Source: Bog-473 sp963704355
GTDB lineage: Bacteria; Actinomycetota; Acidimicrobiia; Acidimicrobiales; RAAP-2
DNA length: 64,000 nt
Assembly (NCBI GenBank): GCA_963704355.1
Contig: OY969891.1
Span: 1,860,001 to 1,924,000, forward strand
Reading direction: 5' to 3'
The translations under genes and the position numbers were made by a program. A model generated the notes under the pieces. The model was not told where the DNA came from and did no database searches. It worked only from the letters and a program-made list of their open reading frames with translations. Each line of letters begins with the position of its first letter. Within the stretch, counting starts at the first letter, position 1. Shown piece by piece: positions 18,246 to 27,580 of the stretch.

Positions 18246-18303
18246 TTGCGATATGACACAGATAGAGCCAAGCCTGTTGGCAGGAATCCGGGCGTGATGC
18301 CTC

Positions 18304-19542
18304 CTAACTGAGCGCCTCGTCTGCGCCGTATAGGAAGTAGAAGGGCTGCATCCGGATTTCGCTGACGGCCTTCTTCCTGTCACGGACGGCTTGCAGGATG
18401 GGGGCGACTCCGGCGAGCGCACCACCGACTGCGGCGACCGCCCCAAGGTGGCCGACGAGTCCCGTGCCAACGATGGCAAGCCCGGGGTACGCCGAGTTCG
18501 CCGCCCCCGTAATCCCGGTGGCGAGCGACACAAGGGAGGAGTTGTCCTTCACCGATGCGTCGATGGACTCGACGGCAGGGAGAACGCTCTCCACCCACGC
18601 ATCGTGTACCTCGTCCTCGAAGTCCGTCTCCCACGGTGCGCTACTGAAGGACTTCGAGATGGTCACCATGGCGCTGCGGAACTGCGTGAGCGACGGGGCA
18701 AGCTCGGAGCGGATGTCGATGACCTCATCGACCGTAGCGGTCGGGAAGGTCGGCAATCGGCCCATGAGCCCCGAGGCAGTCATTGCTTGGGCACACCGAC
18801 CAGCAGGACCCTTGGCAGGGGTAAAGAGCCCTTCTCGGATGGCGGCTTCGGTCAGATTCGCGATGGGCTCATCGAAGATGAGGTATTCCCGGCCCGAGGA
18901 GAAATGCTTCGAAAGCTTGTCCACGAACGTCTCGACGATCCGATCTGTGTGGCTGTCCTCGTTCCGTTCGCCGGACTGTGCGAGCTTCGCCGAGAGGATG
19001 CACGAGACGAGGAGGTCCATGGCGTCTCCGGGATCGGCGCTTTCGATTTGGAGGAGCCCCTGTGCGCGGGCACAGGCGAGCTGGTCGATACCTGCGTCGT
19101 CCGTGATCTCTTGCACGGCCTCAGACAACATTCGTTGGACGGGAGCGAACTGCTGGAGAAGCCCAGCACGAAGCAGTTGCTGTCCTGCCGAACCACTCCG
19201 TGCCGTCGAACGGAGTAAGTCATCGACCCCGGCAATTCCGTCCTGGAAGGCCGGTACGTCCTCCGCAGGGATGAGGATGGGCGCCACCCGGCGCATGAGT
19301 TCGATCTGCTCACGAGGGGAGAACTTCTGTAGCCCCTCTACTCGTAGGAACATGGTCGTCACGGGGCTGAGGACAGTGACCTTGTCGCCGTAAAGCAGCG
19401 CCGCCTTCAGGAGGTGTAGCTCCGGGACCACCGTGACCGACGACCCAGGATTGGCGGCGACGACCATACGGAAGGGACCAGCCCTGCCGCTGCTCGAAGG
19501 CGTCGGCCCACGCTTGTGTCGGTGCTTCGTCTTCTTCGCCAA
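18304..19542 (-). CDS. Unrecognised 412-residue protein of the defence island
   Basis: It starts MAKKTKHRHKRG, a strongly basic N-terminus. A mostly helical body follows (EQIELMRRVAPILIPAEDVP, DRIVETFVDKLSKHFSSG), with a hydrophobic Gly/Ala-rich region near residues 340-385 (AIVGTGLVGHLGAVAAVGGA) that could insert in or touch a membrane. It ends AVSEIRMQPFYFLYGADEAL. No known domain was recognised. A late hydrophobic patch after a soluble body is a layout found in some abortive-infection proteins, but that is only an analogy. Start ATG 19542. Confidence 0.7.
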   Translation of the reverse strand: MAKKTKHRHKRGPTPSSSGRAGPFRMVVAANPGSSVTVVPELHLLKAALLYGDKVTVLSPVTTMFLRVEGLQKFSPREQIELMRRVAPILIPAEDVPAFQDGIAGVDDLLRSTARSGSAGQQLLRAGLLQQFAPVQRMLSEAVQEITDDAGIDQLACARAQGLLQIESADPGDAMDLLVSCILSAKLAQSGERNEDSHTDRIVETFVDKLSKHFSSGREYLIFDEPIANLTEAAIREGLFTPAKGPAGRCAQAMTASGLMGRLPTFPTATVDEVIDIRSELAPSLTQFRSAMVTISKSFSSAPWETDFEDEVHDAWVESVLPAVESIDASVKDNSSLVSLATGITGAANSAYPGLAIVGTGLVGHLGAVAAVGGALAGVAPILQAVRDRKKAVSEIRMQPFYFLYGADEALS

Positions 19543-19696
19543 AGGTCAACGCTCCGGGGGGCTGGTCAGCAAAGAGCAAACATACGTTCGTACTCTACCG
19601 GCTGACAGGGCTTTGCACAGGAACTATTCATGTGCAAGGCCGGCTGACAGGTGCTCGCCTACGGCAAGGCCGTGGGAAATGCCTGAAGGCGATATG

Positions 19697-20605
19697 TCAA
19701 TAGGGCATCGTGTAGAGGAAGTTGTGGATGGGAGACTGGTAGCCGTCGACTTTGGTCCATCCCCACCCGGTGAGCTGAACGACACGGCGCAGGGTTGTCG
19801 CGAATGCTTCGAGGACGACACCGCAGACGGGCTCGATCTGGCGGTGATCTAGGCGGCGGTCGAGAATCGATTCACTGCCGTGCTTGTCCCCGGTGTCAAC
19901 GTAGGCCCGCATGAGGGCGAAGTGGGTGCCGTGGGTGGTCGCCGAAGTGAGCGCGTAGACGAGCGGGTATGACGCCGAATAGATGGTGTCGCGCATCAGA
20001 GCGGCGACGAGCGGGGTGGAACCCTGCCGCCTCTGGCCGTCGACCGTCGGTGCCGACCGATTGGCATCGCAGTTGAGCCCGAGCTCGTCGCACTTCGTCC
20101 TGATCTCGTCCGCCTCGGGCGAGATGCCAGCTACGCCTGTAGGCCAGTTCATCCTGCGCGCCATGTCCTCGGCCTGGTAGGCACTGAACAATTGGTCTGC
20201 CAGAAACCGGGCCACACGCTCGCGGGCGGTCAGCCCCGGTTCGACGAGCCACCAGGAACGGGCCGCGGTCTCGACCGCCGACCGTCCGACGGCTTCGACG
20301 GCGAGGCAGCCAGTGAGATCCGGATCGGTAATGAGCCGGCCGAGTGACGCGGCGTGATCGGTGACGGCGATCAGCCCGAGTCGTGCAGCGGCGTAGGTGG
20401 TCTCGACCGCCCGGAGAGTCTTGTCCGCTGGTACGCCAGGCTGGGTCCACTGGCGGTCCCGGTCGGCCCTCGATCCGGGAGAGCCCGCCCACGTGGGATC
20501 AGGCTCCGTATACCCGGTCTCGACCTGTGCCGCATTCTGAAGGAAGCGGGCGGCGCGTTCGAGCCGGTCAGCGTCGACTGCGACGAAGACTGCGGGAATG
20601 GGCAC
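19697..20605 (-). CDS. Unrecognised 302-residue mainly helical protein
   Basis: It begins MPIPAVFVAVDADRLERAAR. The middle is helical with many charged residues (AVETAARSWWLVEPGLTARE, RVARFLADQLFSAYQAEDMA), and the end is aromatic (TGWGWTKVDGYQSP, IHNFLYTMPY). A histidine-rich ALTSATTHGTHFALMRAY stretch near 220 could be functional. No signal peptide. It starts ATG 20605, 155 bp upstream of the 412-residue gene, on the same strand. The family is unknown to me, and a HEPN-like helical fold is only a guess. Confidence 0.68.
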   Translation of the reverse strand: MPIPAVFVAVDADRLERAARFLQNAAQVETGYTEPDPTWAGSPGSRADRDRQWTQPGVPADKTLRAVETTYAAARLGLIAVTDHAASLGRLITDPDLTGCLAVEAVGRSAVETAARSWWLVEPGLTARERVARFLADQLFSAYQAEDMARRMNWPTGVAGISPEADEIRTKCDELGLNCDANRSAPTVDGQRRQGSTPLVAALMRDTIYSASYPLVYALTSATTHGTHFALMRAYVDTGDKHGSESILDRRLDHRQIEPVCGVVLEAFATTLRRVVQLTGWGWTKVDGYQSPIHNFLYTMPY

Positions 20606-21030
20606 GGTTCCTATTGTGCGCTACTGCCGATTCCGATCTCGCCGGAGTGAATCGGGCCGACGCTTCGAACCCACCACGGCGGGTCGGTCTTGCCTACCGG
20701 TCACCTTCTCCATTCCGTAAGACCGTGTTCGACGCCGTGATGCGGATGGCTCCGCCATCGATTATGGGCGCGACCTGCCCTTTTGTTGTCGGAGGGGTGT
20801 TCGTATAATGACACCCCAACGCCCCTTAAGACCTCAGCGCCCTCAGCGCCCTCAGCGCCCACAAATTCGAGTTGCGCGAACCATCCCTGCGGCCCCGCCG
20901 GAGTTCATGGACATGACTGAGCGGGCCTATTCGGTTGGCAGGCTGTCGGGGCCGCCATCGGGCAAGGTTCATCTGCTTTGGTGAGCGTGTCGAACGCCGA
21001 CCAGGCCAGTCGCTCTCGACCGATCCTGTC
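20606..21030. other. Intergenic stretch with a 9-bp triplicate repeat
   Basis: No supportable gene. Three perfect copies of CCTCAGCGC stand in tandem at 20832-20858. The sequence GGTTCGAA on the minus strand near 20665 recalls a tRNA T-loop, but no stem pairs around it. The region separates the defence genes from vapBC. Confidence 0.5.
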
Positions 21031-21414
21031 TCAGAGCGTGAAGGGCGGTCGTAGCCCCGGGAACATCGGGAAATGCCGGACATTCAACGTCGCCAGCTCG
21101 CAGCCTTCGATCTGGGCCGCCGCCGCGACCAGATAGTCGCCAAGACCAATTCCCGTATGGGATCGCCGGTGGGTGCGCATGAGCTCGGCTGCACGCCACG
21201 CGATTCGATCGTTGACTGGGAAGATTCGCAGAGAGGCGAAGAGCCGCCCGACCTCTCGGCGCTCCTGCGAACGCATGCCCCCGGCCACCTCGACGACGCT
21301 TATGGCGCTGGTAGCGAGCGGTCCTGTTGCGCGACGAGCTTGCAACATCCAGTCCCTCGCTTCGGGCTCGCCTCGAAGATGCGCGATCAGCACGTCCGAA
21401 TCAACGAGCATCAC
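21031..21414 (-). CDS. vapC: VapC-type PIN-domain toxin
   Basis: A ribonuclease toxin of 127 residues. PIN acidic residues are visible at D5 (LVDSDVLIAHL), E42 (SVVEVAGG) and D93 (GIGLGDYLVAA), with the closing LATLNVRHFP at 108-117. Residue N111 takes the place often held by Asp or Asn in this family. The ATG at 21414 overlaps the antitoxin stop by 4 bp, so the two are translationally coupled. VapC enzymes usually cleave tRNA or rRNA. The target of this copy cannot be read from sequence. Its role may be stress response, element maintenance or defence. Confidence 0.92.
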   Translation of the reverse strand: MMLVDSDVLIAHLRGEPEARDWMLQARRATGPLATSAISVVEVAGGMRSQERREVGRLFASLRIFPVNDRIAWRAAELMRTHRRSHTGIGLGDYLVAAAAQIEGCELATLNVRHFPMFPGLRPPFTL

Positions 21415-21668
21415 CGTCTGCGACGCGCGTTGTCGAGGTGCCGAGAACGCTCGTCGGCACCTCGCTCGAGAAAGTCCTCGTCACGTGAGAGCACGTCGAA
21501 GGAACCTTCGATGGCGGCGAGATCCGATTCGAGGTCGCCATCGCCTTGATCGAGGCCTCGATCGATCAACCGACGGATCAGCGCGGCACGCGAAATCCCC
21601 TGTGCTCGGGCGGCCTCGTCGAGCGAACGAGCCTGCCCTTCGTCGAGGTAAATGTTGGTTCTATTCAT
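21411..21668 (-). CDS. vapB: VapB-type ribbon-helix-helix antitoxin
   Basis: An 85-residue partner of the PIN toxin. The N-terminus MNRTNIYLDEGQARSLDE is a ribbon-helix-helix DNA-binding segment, followed by ALIRRLIDRGL. The acidic middle and basic tail (DERSRHLDNARRRR) would wrap the toxin. The ATG at 21668 is almost at the predicted transcription start, so translation is probably leaderless. Such antitoxins bind their own promoter with the toxin and repress it. Confidence 0.9.
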   Translation of the reverse strand: MNRTNIYLDEGQARSLDEAARAQGISRAALIRRLIDRGLDQGDGDLESDLAAIEGSFDVLSRDEDFLERGADERSRHLDNARRRR

Positions 21669-21692
21669 ACACCAGATTATACACCGCTATTC
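21669..21692 (-). promoter_or_regulatory. vapBC promoter and probable autorepression site
   Basis: Read on the minus strand, a perfect TATAAT (-10) occupies 21681-21676 and ends seven bases before the vapB ATG. This predicts a transcript starting at or next to the start codon. Two direct GGTGTAT repeats, one overlapping the -10 and one just before the ATG, are spaced by five bases (GGTGTATaatctGGTGTAT). They are a likely VapB operator. No convincing -35 was seen. Confidence 0.65.
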
Positions 21693-22098
21693 GCCCGGCA
21701 ACGCGCCTGTTCAGCGAACCTGGTGTCGGCGAGACCAGACGTGTGCGAAATGCGAAAAGTGAGGTGGCGTCAGGGTGAACCCCACCAGACCAACCCGTCA
21801 TTCGCTCATGGAGCAGTCCGGGTCTTCCGCGATTCGACTCGACCCGAGAGCGATGACCTCGCCGGCTGCCACCGTGAAGCGGTTCGTATTGTGTGACCCA
21901 AGGTCCACTACCTCAGCGCCCACCCAACAAGCCTTGGCTCACGGCGGTCGCCGTGGTGTTCAGGTGGCAGTACGACGCCATCCTGAGGACGGGAGTGCTC
22001 GCATACCGCGCTCAGTCTGGGGGTGCCTTGCATCCGGGATGTGATGCGGCGACACTGACGCCCGGCGAAATTCTCCCAGAGAGTCGAGGAGGGGTGGG
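21693..22098. other. Intergenic stretch before secreted protein gene
   Basis: No gene recognised. It ends with GAGGAGGGGTGGG, the ribosome site of the following gene. It should hold the promoter for that gene, but no clear -10/-35 pair was identified. Confidence 0.4.
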
Positions 22099-22761
22099 AT
22101 GAACCGTTGGATGTCAGGGCACGCTGCGGTGCTAGGAGCAGCCGTCATGTCAGCGGTGCTGATCGGCACGCTGGCCGTCGGTGGTACGGCTGGAGCGGCG
22201 GCGTCTGGCAGCCATCCGCCCCGCGGCTACAAGTTCGACGCCGCCGCGCCGGTGGCGTACTCGGAGCAACTTCCAAAGAGCGACGGGGCGTCGACCAGCA
22301 TCAAGGTCTTCTCTTGGAACATCCCAGCCACCAGTTACGTGCTCATGCCCGAGTATTCGTGCCCGTCCGCCACTCCCTATTTCAAGTCGAACGGCGTCGA
22401 ACACAAGGACACTAATATCTACCAAGCCTACGAGGCGGACCTTCGGGTCGAGGCATCTGACGGTGTTGGATATAAGGCGGGGCTTCACGACCTCAAGTTG
22501 AAAACGGTCAACGTTCGAGTGAAGCCGGGTGATGCCGATACCCAAAACCCTCGGGTATTGCCACGGTACACGGACGTCGTGACCGCCACGGGATTCGAGA
22601 AAGGTACTTGGGCCTCGAACAGCATCTGGGCCCCGGTGTTCAAGGGTGGGTCGTTCAAGATGACGGTGACCTGCACGTCTTCGCTGGCAGATGCTGCGTT
22701 CACAACCGATTGGAACAAGGACGGGCTCATGATTCCCTGGACGTGGACGCGTGGTCAGTGA
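22099..22761 (+). CDS. Secreted protein of unknown function
   Basis: A 220-residue protein with a Sec signal peptide (residues 1-34, hydrophobic AAVMSAVLIGTLAVGG, likely cut after GAAA). The mature part is beta-rich with cysteines in PEYSCPSATP and KMTVTCTSSL that may form a disulfide. Start ATG 22099 follows an excellent GAGGAGGGG site. No known domain was recognised. It stands alone, convergent with the DUF2252 gene. Confidence 0.75.
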   Translation: MNRWMSGHAAVLGAAVMSAVLIGTLAVGGTAGAAASGSHPPRGYKFDAAAPVAYSEQLPKSDGASTSIKVFSWNIPATSYVLMPEYSCPSATPYFKSNGVEHKDTNIYQAYEADLRVEASDGVGYKAGLHDLKLKTVNVRVKPGDADTQNPRVLPRYTDVVTATGFEKGTWASNSIWAPVFKGGSFKMTVTCTSSLADAAFTTDWNKDGLMIPWTWTRGQ

Positions 22762-22936
22762 CCGTGACATCGACTGCCGTAAGCGAGTAGAGCTCAGCAA
22801 ATAGGGACACCCTGAAAAATCGATAGGTCTCGGACTGCTCGGCAACGCCGACGACTGTAAGACGCGCGTGATCAGCGCTCGCATGACGGGCCACAACCCG
22901 GCAGAGGTCCCTTGAATCCGCTATCCGGGTCGGAAT

Positions 22937-24322
22937 TCAATCCAGAATGCTCTCCACCTTGCCGCGTCGTATGGCGGCGAGCAGCGCTGCGTGGTCCCTC
23001 TCATTTTGGTCGGCATACCGGCGGGCAAAATTGCGCATGGCCTTGGTGAACACGTCGCCCTTTCCCATGTACACGTTGATGGCCACCGGGTCGCCGGAGC
23101 GGGCGTGTGCCCGGGCCAGCGTGTTGCCGCAGGCGATGCCGAACTCGACCAGGACCGGCGCGATGAGGTTGGTGGTGGGGATGAGCTTCATGTCACGGAA
23201 CTGGCGGACATAGAAGTCGCGCTCGCCCAGCGAACCCCAGCCCACGAAGATGTCGGTCGCGCTCTGCACCATGCGTTTGCCCGCAATGACTCGGGCGCCA
23301 TGGTTGTCGTGCTCGCTCGAGTAGGTGAAGGACTCGTAAACGGAAGCACCGGCTTGCTTGCACTGCAGGAAGAGTGGGTCCCTCGTTGCGCTCCCCTCGA
23401 GCAGCACGAGATACACCACCATGCCGACGCTGCCGACCCCGACCACCTGGCGGACGATGTCCATCGGAATGTAGCGGTCGAAAAGTTTCCGCCGGTCTTC
23501 CTGGAGCGTGAGGCGATAGCTGCCGAGCAGGCCCTCTACGACATCGCCCTGTTCATCGTCGTCGAGCGTCACGCGCAGCGGTGGCTGCGCAGTGATGCGC
23601 GCCCGCCCGCGTCGTTTCGTCGTGAGCTTGGCGAAGGCTCCGCGGCTCGTCCGCGTCTCCTTCCCCTTCTCGATCTGCACCTTCACTTGGCCGCGGTCGG
23701 CGGTTTCGAAGTAGTCGATGAACTGGTCGAAACGTGTGCCCTCGTACCAGATATCGAGTATCGGCAAGGTTGCGTAGTACCGCATCCGGTGGCGGTAGGC
23801 GTCGACCGCCGCCGTGACCGCGGCGTCTGACTTACTTTGCTTCACGCCGTTGTCCCGGGCGGCCACTACCAAGCTGGCGGCGAGGCGGGCGACGTCCCAC
23901 TCGAACGGCCCAGGCAGGGTCTCGTCGAAGTCGCGCAGGTCGAAATTGAGATTCCGCTCCGGCGTGGCCCACAGTCCGAAGTTCAGGACGTGGGCGTCCC
24001 CGCAGAGCTGGACTTCGATCCGGCTGTGCGGCCGGGAGGCCAGGTCGGCCGCCATCACGGCGGCGGCACCCCGATAGAAGTTCCACGGCGAGAGGGACAT
24101 CCGCTGGTGCCGGAGTGGGGCGAGACCGGGTAGCCGGATCTCGTTCTGGGCCAGGATCCTGTCGACGGGGTCGTGCCCGCGGTTCCGCTCGTCCCAGTCA
24201 CCCAGTTCGCTGCGAGGCGCCAGCACCCGGGCCTGCCGTCCCATCTCGCGGCGATCGGCGGCCGTGGCCGCAAGATCGTGCTTGGCGGCCACGAGCGTGG
24301 GTGCAGTGTCGCTATAGGTCAA
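22937..24322 (-). CDS. DUF2252 family protein (kinase-fold-like)
   Basis: A 461-residue cytoplasmic protein. Family hallmarks are FYRGAAAVMAADLA, QLCGDAHVLNFG, FDLRDFDETLPGPFEWDVAR and LARAHARSGDP. DUF2252 proteins are remotely related to aminoglycoside-phosphotransferase and kinase folds, but their substrate is unknown. The start is TTG 24322, preceded by GAGAGGAAAGGCC. Length is normal for the family. It is apparently monocistronic, with a 73-bp gap from the membrane protein gene upstream. Confidence 0.93.
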   Translation of the reverse strand: MTYSDTAPTLVAAKHDLAATAADRREMGRQARVLAPRSELGDWDERNRGHDPVDRILAQNEIRLPGLAPLRHQRMSLSPWNFYRGAAAVMAADLASRPHSRIEVQLCGDAHVLNFGLWATPERNLNFDLRDFDETLPGPFEWDVARLAASLVVAARDNGVKQSKSDAAVTAAVDAYRHRMRYYATLPILDIWYEGTRFDQFIDYFETADRGQVKVQIEKGKETRTSRGAFAKLTTKRRGRARITAQPPLRVTLDDDEQGDVVEGLLGSYRLTLQEDRRKLFDRYIPMDIVRQVVGVGSVGMVVYLVLLEGSATRDPLFLQCKQAGASVYESFTYSSEHDNHGARVIAGKRMVQSATDIFVGWGSLGERDFYVRQFRDMKLIPTTNLIAPVLVEFGIACGNTLARAHARSGDPVAINVYMGKGDVFTKAMRNFARRYADQNERDHAALLAAIRRGKVESILD

Positions 24323-24395
24323 GGCCTTTCCTCTCTGGTGCGGAATCTATTCTGCCCGGTCGAGAGGTCTCCGGGTGCCTCACCGAGAGGGAAGC

Positions 24396-26288
24396 TCAGT
24401 CGCAGAGATGACCTGGTACGCGGAGACGGTGGAGGACACCGAGCCAGACGTCCGTCCCCTGCTCGACCAGAGTCGGCGGTCCGATCACCCGCCGGAACAA
24501 CGTGAGCAGTGCCACAGGGTGCACAGTTCGGGTGGTCTGGATCACCGAATCGATTCGGTAGCGAAGCATGAAGGTGCGGGTGGCACACTCCAGTGACGCG
24601 TCATCGGCAGGGACAGTGCCCGGCGGATAGGCGCCCTCGCCCGTCCCCTCGGCCCAAAGGAAGCGCTGGGCCGGCTCCGGAGAGAGCACCGCTGCGGAGG
24701 TGGTGCCGTGACCCCGTTGGCCACGCACGAGGGCGTCGCCTCCGATGATGCGGAAGCGCATGCCGGCCTCTGCCTGCCACACCTGGGGCTGGATCTCGTC
24801 CACCGACGGGTAGGGCTCGATGAGGGCAACCGAGCCGAAAGGGATCTGGTCGACGGCGGGCGAGGTGAAGAAGGCCGGCTCCGCCACGGGGCCCGTGGGG
24901 AACGGCCACGCCGGGATGAGGGTCAGCAGACTGGCCAGACCGAGGACTCCGAAGAGGCACATCAAAGCCGCGCGGTCGCGCGAGGATTCGCCCCGCTCCT
25001 TCCCAACCGGCGCCCGCCACCGACGTCGCAGGTCGTCCATGCCGCGCGCCAAGATCAAAGCGGCGAAGAGGGCCGTGTACAGGGACAGCCGGACTACGAC
25101 GACGCTGTCAGCGAGGGGCAGATGCTGCAGGAGGTCCCAAGGCAGCGGCACGCCTGTGTTGTGGTTGGCCACAACCAGTTCGGGACCGAGGGAAAGCACG
25201 GTGGTGACGACGGCCATGACGCCGGCGAATCGGATCCAGAGGTCGCGCCGGTTGACCACCACGATGGCGATGAGGAGGAGCAGCAACGGCACGCCGAGGT
25301 AGCTGGCGTTCTCGGTGATGATGCCCTGGACCAGGCGGGAGTCGAGCGTACTCAGGTAGGTCGGGGCGAGCTTCTGTGTGAAGGTGGGCGCAACGCTCCC
25401 GACGAGGTCGGCGCTCACCCCGTGGGCATAGGCCGGTCCGACGTAGCGATACGGTCCAGCTGTCATGGCCCAGATGGGGTACGCCACCCCGGCGGCCACG
25501 ATCGCCAGCGCGACCAACGCTCCCTTGATACCCCGGCGCAGTGCCGGGACGACCTCGCGCGGGCGGGCCAGGGCGAGGACGAGCCCGGCCAGGAGGGCGA
25601 CCATCAGGGAGGTGGCGGCGATCTCCTGGGTCACGAAGAACTGGGCCAGCACCAGCACGCCGAGTGCCACTCCCCAGCGCAGCGGGCGCAGTGAGCCGGG
25701 GCGGACCAGCTCGAACGCGCTCAGCAGGATCAGCGGAGGCAGCGGGACGAAGGCCAGGTTCAGGTGGTCGTAACTCTGGGTCACCACGTAGGGCGAGAAG
25801 CCGTAGAGGGCCCCGCCGACGATGGCCGCGGGCGTCCAACCGACCCACCGACGCAGCACCAGGTACATCGAGAATGCAGACAGCGGGAAGGCCAGCCAGA
25901 GAAGGAGGTTCACGCTGGCCACCGGGCCGGCCGTCAGCGTGAGCGGCGCCGTCAGGAGGCCGAGCAGAGGCGACGTGGTGTTCTGGGCCAGATCGACCCC
26001 GTTGGGGTAGTTCAGCCACGTCGTGGCAAACAGGTTCTGTCCGTGCAGGAGGGCATGGGGGGTCCAGGCCAGGAACCACGACATCATCTCGAGGTCGCCG
26101 CCCCGGATCCGGTCGGGGTCGCCCGGCCACGTTGGCCATTGGGCCAGGAGGCTGATACCGCCGTAGGCGACAAACACCGCCGTCGCCATGAGGACGGGCC
26201 GGTGCCGGCGTTCCGTTCGCGGAGTGTCGGCCGGGGTTGACGCGGTCGACGGGTCCACCGGCGCGTTCAGCCGGAGCGAGCCCGCCAT
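24396..26288 (-). CDS. Large polytopic membrane protein, GT-C glycosyltransferase-like
   Basis: About 630 residues with some 11-13 predicted membrane helices and a C-terminal extracytoplasmic domain of about 170 residues. The first loop after helix 1 carries acidic residues (GDPDRIRGGDLEMMSWFLAW), as in GT-C enzymes that use lipid-linked sugars. Later comes YPNGVDLAQNTTSPLLG, a loop typical of actinobacterial mannosyltransferase-like proteins. Start ATG 26288 was chosen because the sequence upstream loses membrane-protein character. A glycosyl-transfer role is inferred from topology. The substrate is unknown. Confidence 0.75.
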   Translation of the reverse strand: MAGSLRLNAPVDPSTASTPADTPRTERRHRPVLMATAVFVAYGGISLLAQWPTWPGDPDRIRGGDLEMMSWFLAWTPHALLHGQNLFATTWLNYPNGVDLAQNTTSPLLGLLTAPLTLTAGPVASVNLLLWLAFPLSAFSMYLVLRRWVGWTPAAIVGGALYGFSPYVVTQSYDHLNLAFVPLPPLILLSAFELVRPGSLRPLRWGVALGVLVLAQFFVTQEIAATSLMVALLAGLVLALARPREVVPALRRGIKGALVALAIVAAGVAYPIWAMTAGPYRYVGPAYAHGVSADLVGSVAPTFTQKLAPTYLSTLDSRLVQGIITENASYLGVPLLLLLIAIVVVNRRDLWIRFAGVMAVVTTVLSLGPELVVANHNTGVPLPWDLLQHLPLADSVVVVRLSLYTALFAALILARGMDDLRRRWRAPVGKERGESSRDRAALMCLFGVLGLASLLTLIPAWPFPTGPVAEPAFFTSPAVDQIPFGSVALIEPYPSVDEIQPQVWQAEAGMRFRIIGGDALVRGQRGHGTTSAAVLSPEPAQRFLWAEGTGEGAYPPGTVPADDASLECATRTFMLRYRIDSVIQTTRTVHPVALLTLFRRVIGPPTLVEQGTDVWLGVLHRLRVPGHLCD

Positions 26289-26596
26289 TACGCGAGGATA
26301 ACCAGCTTGACCTAAATGGGTTTGTCGCATCCACAACTCTCTTCGATCTCTGCGGACGGTTGTGGAGCTCCCAATACATCGTTTGCAAACATCTGCTGAG
26401 AGCGCTCGGCCAATGGCGGGATGGGTTCCCGGCATCGACAGCGTTTTCCACCTACTCGTTGTGACGAATCGTTCGCCGGCATCCGGCGATCTCGCCACGT
26501 AGTACGGCGCTCAGCCCGACCTGGCTTAGTTCCAGCAGGTCCGTACAGCGGCAGCGTCTCCGATCTGGGGTGTACACCGGGCGATAGATTGATTTG
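26289..26596. other. Divergent intergenic region
   Basis: It lies between the membrane protein gene and the dioxygenase gene. TAGATT at 26585-26590 stands six bases before ATG 26597, so a leaderless dioxygenase transcript is possible. No other feature was seen. Confidence 0.35.
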
Positions 26597-27508
26597 ATGT
26601 CGACCAGCCCGAATGGTGAGGCTGGGACCTGGGGCGTCAAGCGCTTGAGCGGAAGCTTGGGTGCTTCTGTGAGCGGAGTCGACTTGGACCGTGTTGAGGA
26701 CGGTGCAAGTCTGCGGCGCTTGCTCTACGAGCACCTTGTGCTCGTGTTCCCCGGCCAGGCCCTGTCCAAGGTTGGCCAAGTGCACTTGGCGGGTTTGTTG
26801 GGCACCCCGACACCGGCTCATCCGGTAGTGCCCGGCGATCCTGCGCATCCCGAGATCCTGGTACTCGACGGGGCTCGGGGTGGCCGCAACGCGAGGTGGC
26901 ACACCGACATCACCTTCGTCCTGCGTCCGGCGGCGGCGTCGGTTCTGGTCGCCGACGCCCTCCCCGCGTGGGGAGGAGACACGTTGTGGGCCGATGCCCG
27001 CTCCGCGTACGAGCGCCTGGCCGAGCCCTTGCGCCGGGCCCTGGACGAGCTGCGCGCCGTCCATCGGATCACCCCCCTGGCCTATTGGGGCGAGCCTGCC
27101 GACTCGGCCCTCGCGCGCTCTGACGCGCAGGCGTTGCTCGATCAAGCCGCCACCGTCCCACCCGTCGTCCACCCCGTGGTGCGCGTCCACCCTGTCACCG
27201 GCGACCGGTCGCTCTTCGTCAACCCTGGGTTCACCTCCCACGTCGTGGGCCTGTCAAGGATCGAGAGCGACAATCTCCTTCGGCTCTGCTACGAGCACCT
27301 GAGCCAACCCGAGCTCACGTATCGGCATCGCTGGCAGCCAGGCGACGTAGTCATCTGGGACAACCAGGCGACTCTGCACTACGCAACGGACGACTACGGC
27401 GGAGGGGACCGGCGCATGCGACGGGTTACCGTCGCCGGCTCAATTCCTGTCGGACCAAACGGCACCCCGAGCGAGATAGTTGCCGACCCGTTCGTCGCGA
27501 TTCGCTGA
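26597..27508 (+). CDS. TauD/TfdA-family Fe(II)/2-oxoglutarate dioxygenase
   Basis: Oxidises an organic substrate using O2, Fe(II) and 2-oxoglutarate. The 303-residue protein has the iron-binding HxD at H102/D104 (WHTDITF), the distal histidine in NQATLHYATDDY, and the 2-oxoglutarate-binding arginine in RRMRRVTVAG. The N-terminus GASVSGVDL and the loop LLYEHLVLVFPGQ are typical. TauD members often release sulfite from sulfonates such as taurine. No sulfonate transporter is nearby, so the substrate cannot be assigned. Start ATG 26597. Confidence 0.92.
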   Translation: MSTSPNGEAGTWGVKRLSGSLGASVSGVDLDRVEDGASLRRLLYEHLVLVFPGQALSKVGQVHLAGLLGTPTPAHPVVPGDPAHPEILVLDGARGGRNARWHTDITFVLRPAAASVLVADALPAWGGDTLWADARSAYERLAEPLRRALDELRAVHRITPLAYWGEPADSALARSDAQALLDQAATVPPVVHPVVRVHPVTGDRSLFVNPGFTSHVVGLSRIESDNLLRLCYEHLSQPELTYRHRWQPGDVVIWDNQATLHYATDDYGGGDRRMRRVTVAGSIPVGPNGTPSEIVADPFVAIR

Positions 27509-27580
27509 AGATCGGAGTTCTCGGTTCTTGACCAGGAGCAGCCCGATGTGCCGCTGTGCGGCGGACGCTTCCCGCCGCGT

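Noticed and set aside
20640..20700. tRNA-like GGTTCGAA on the minus strand
   Set aside because: No T-stem, acceptor stem or anticodon arm could be formed around it.
20832..20858. Three 9-bp direct repeats as origin iterons
   Set aside because: Only three copies, with no replication gene or AT-rich region nearby.
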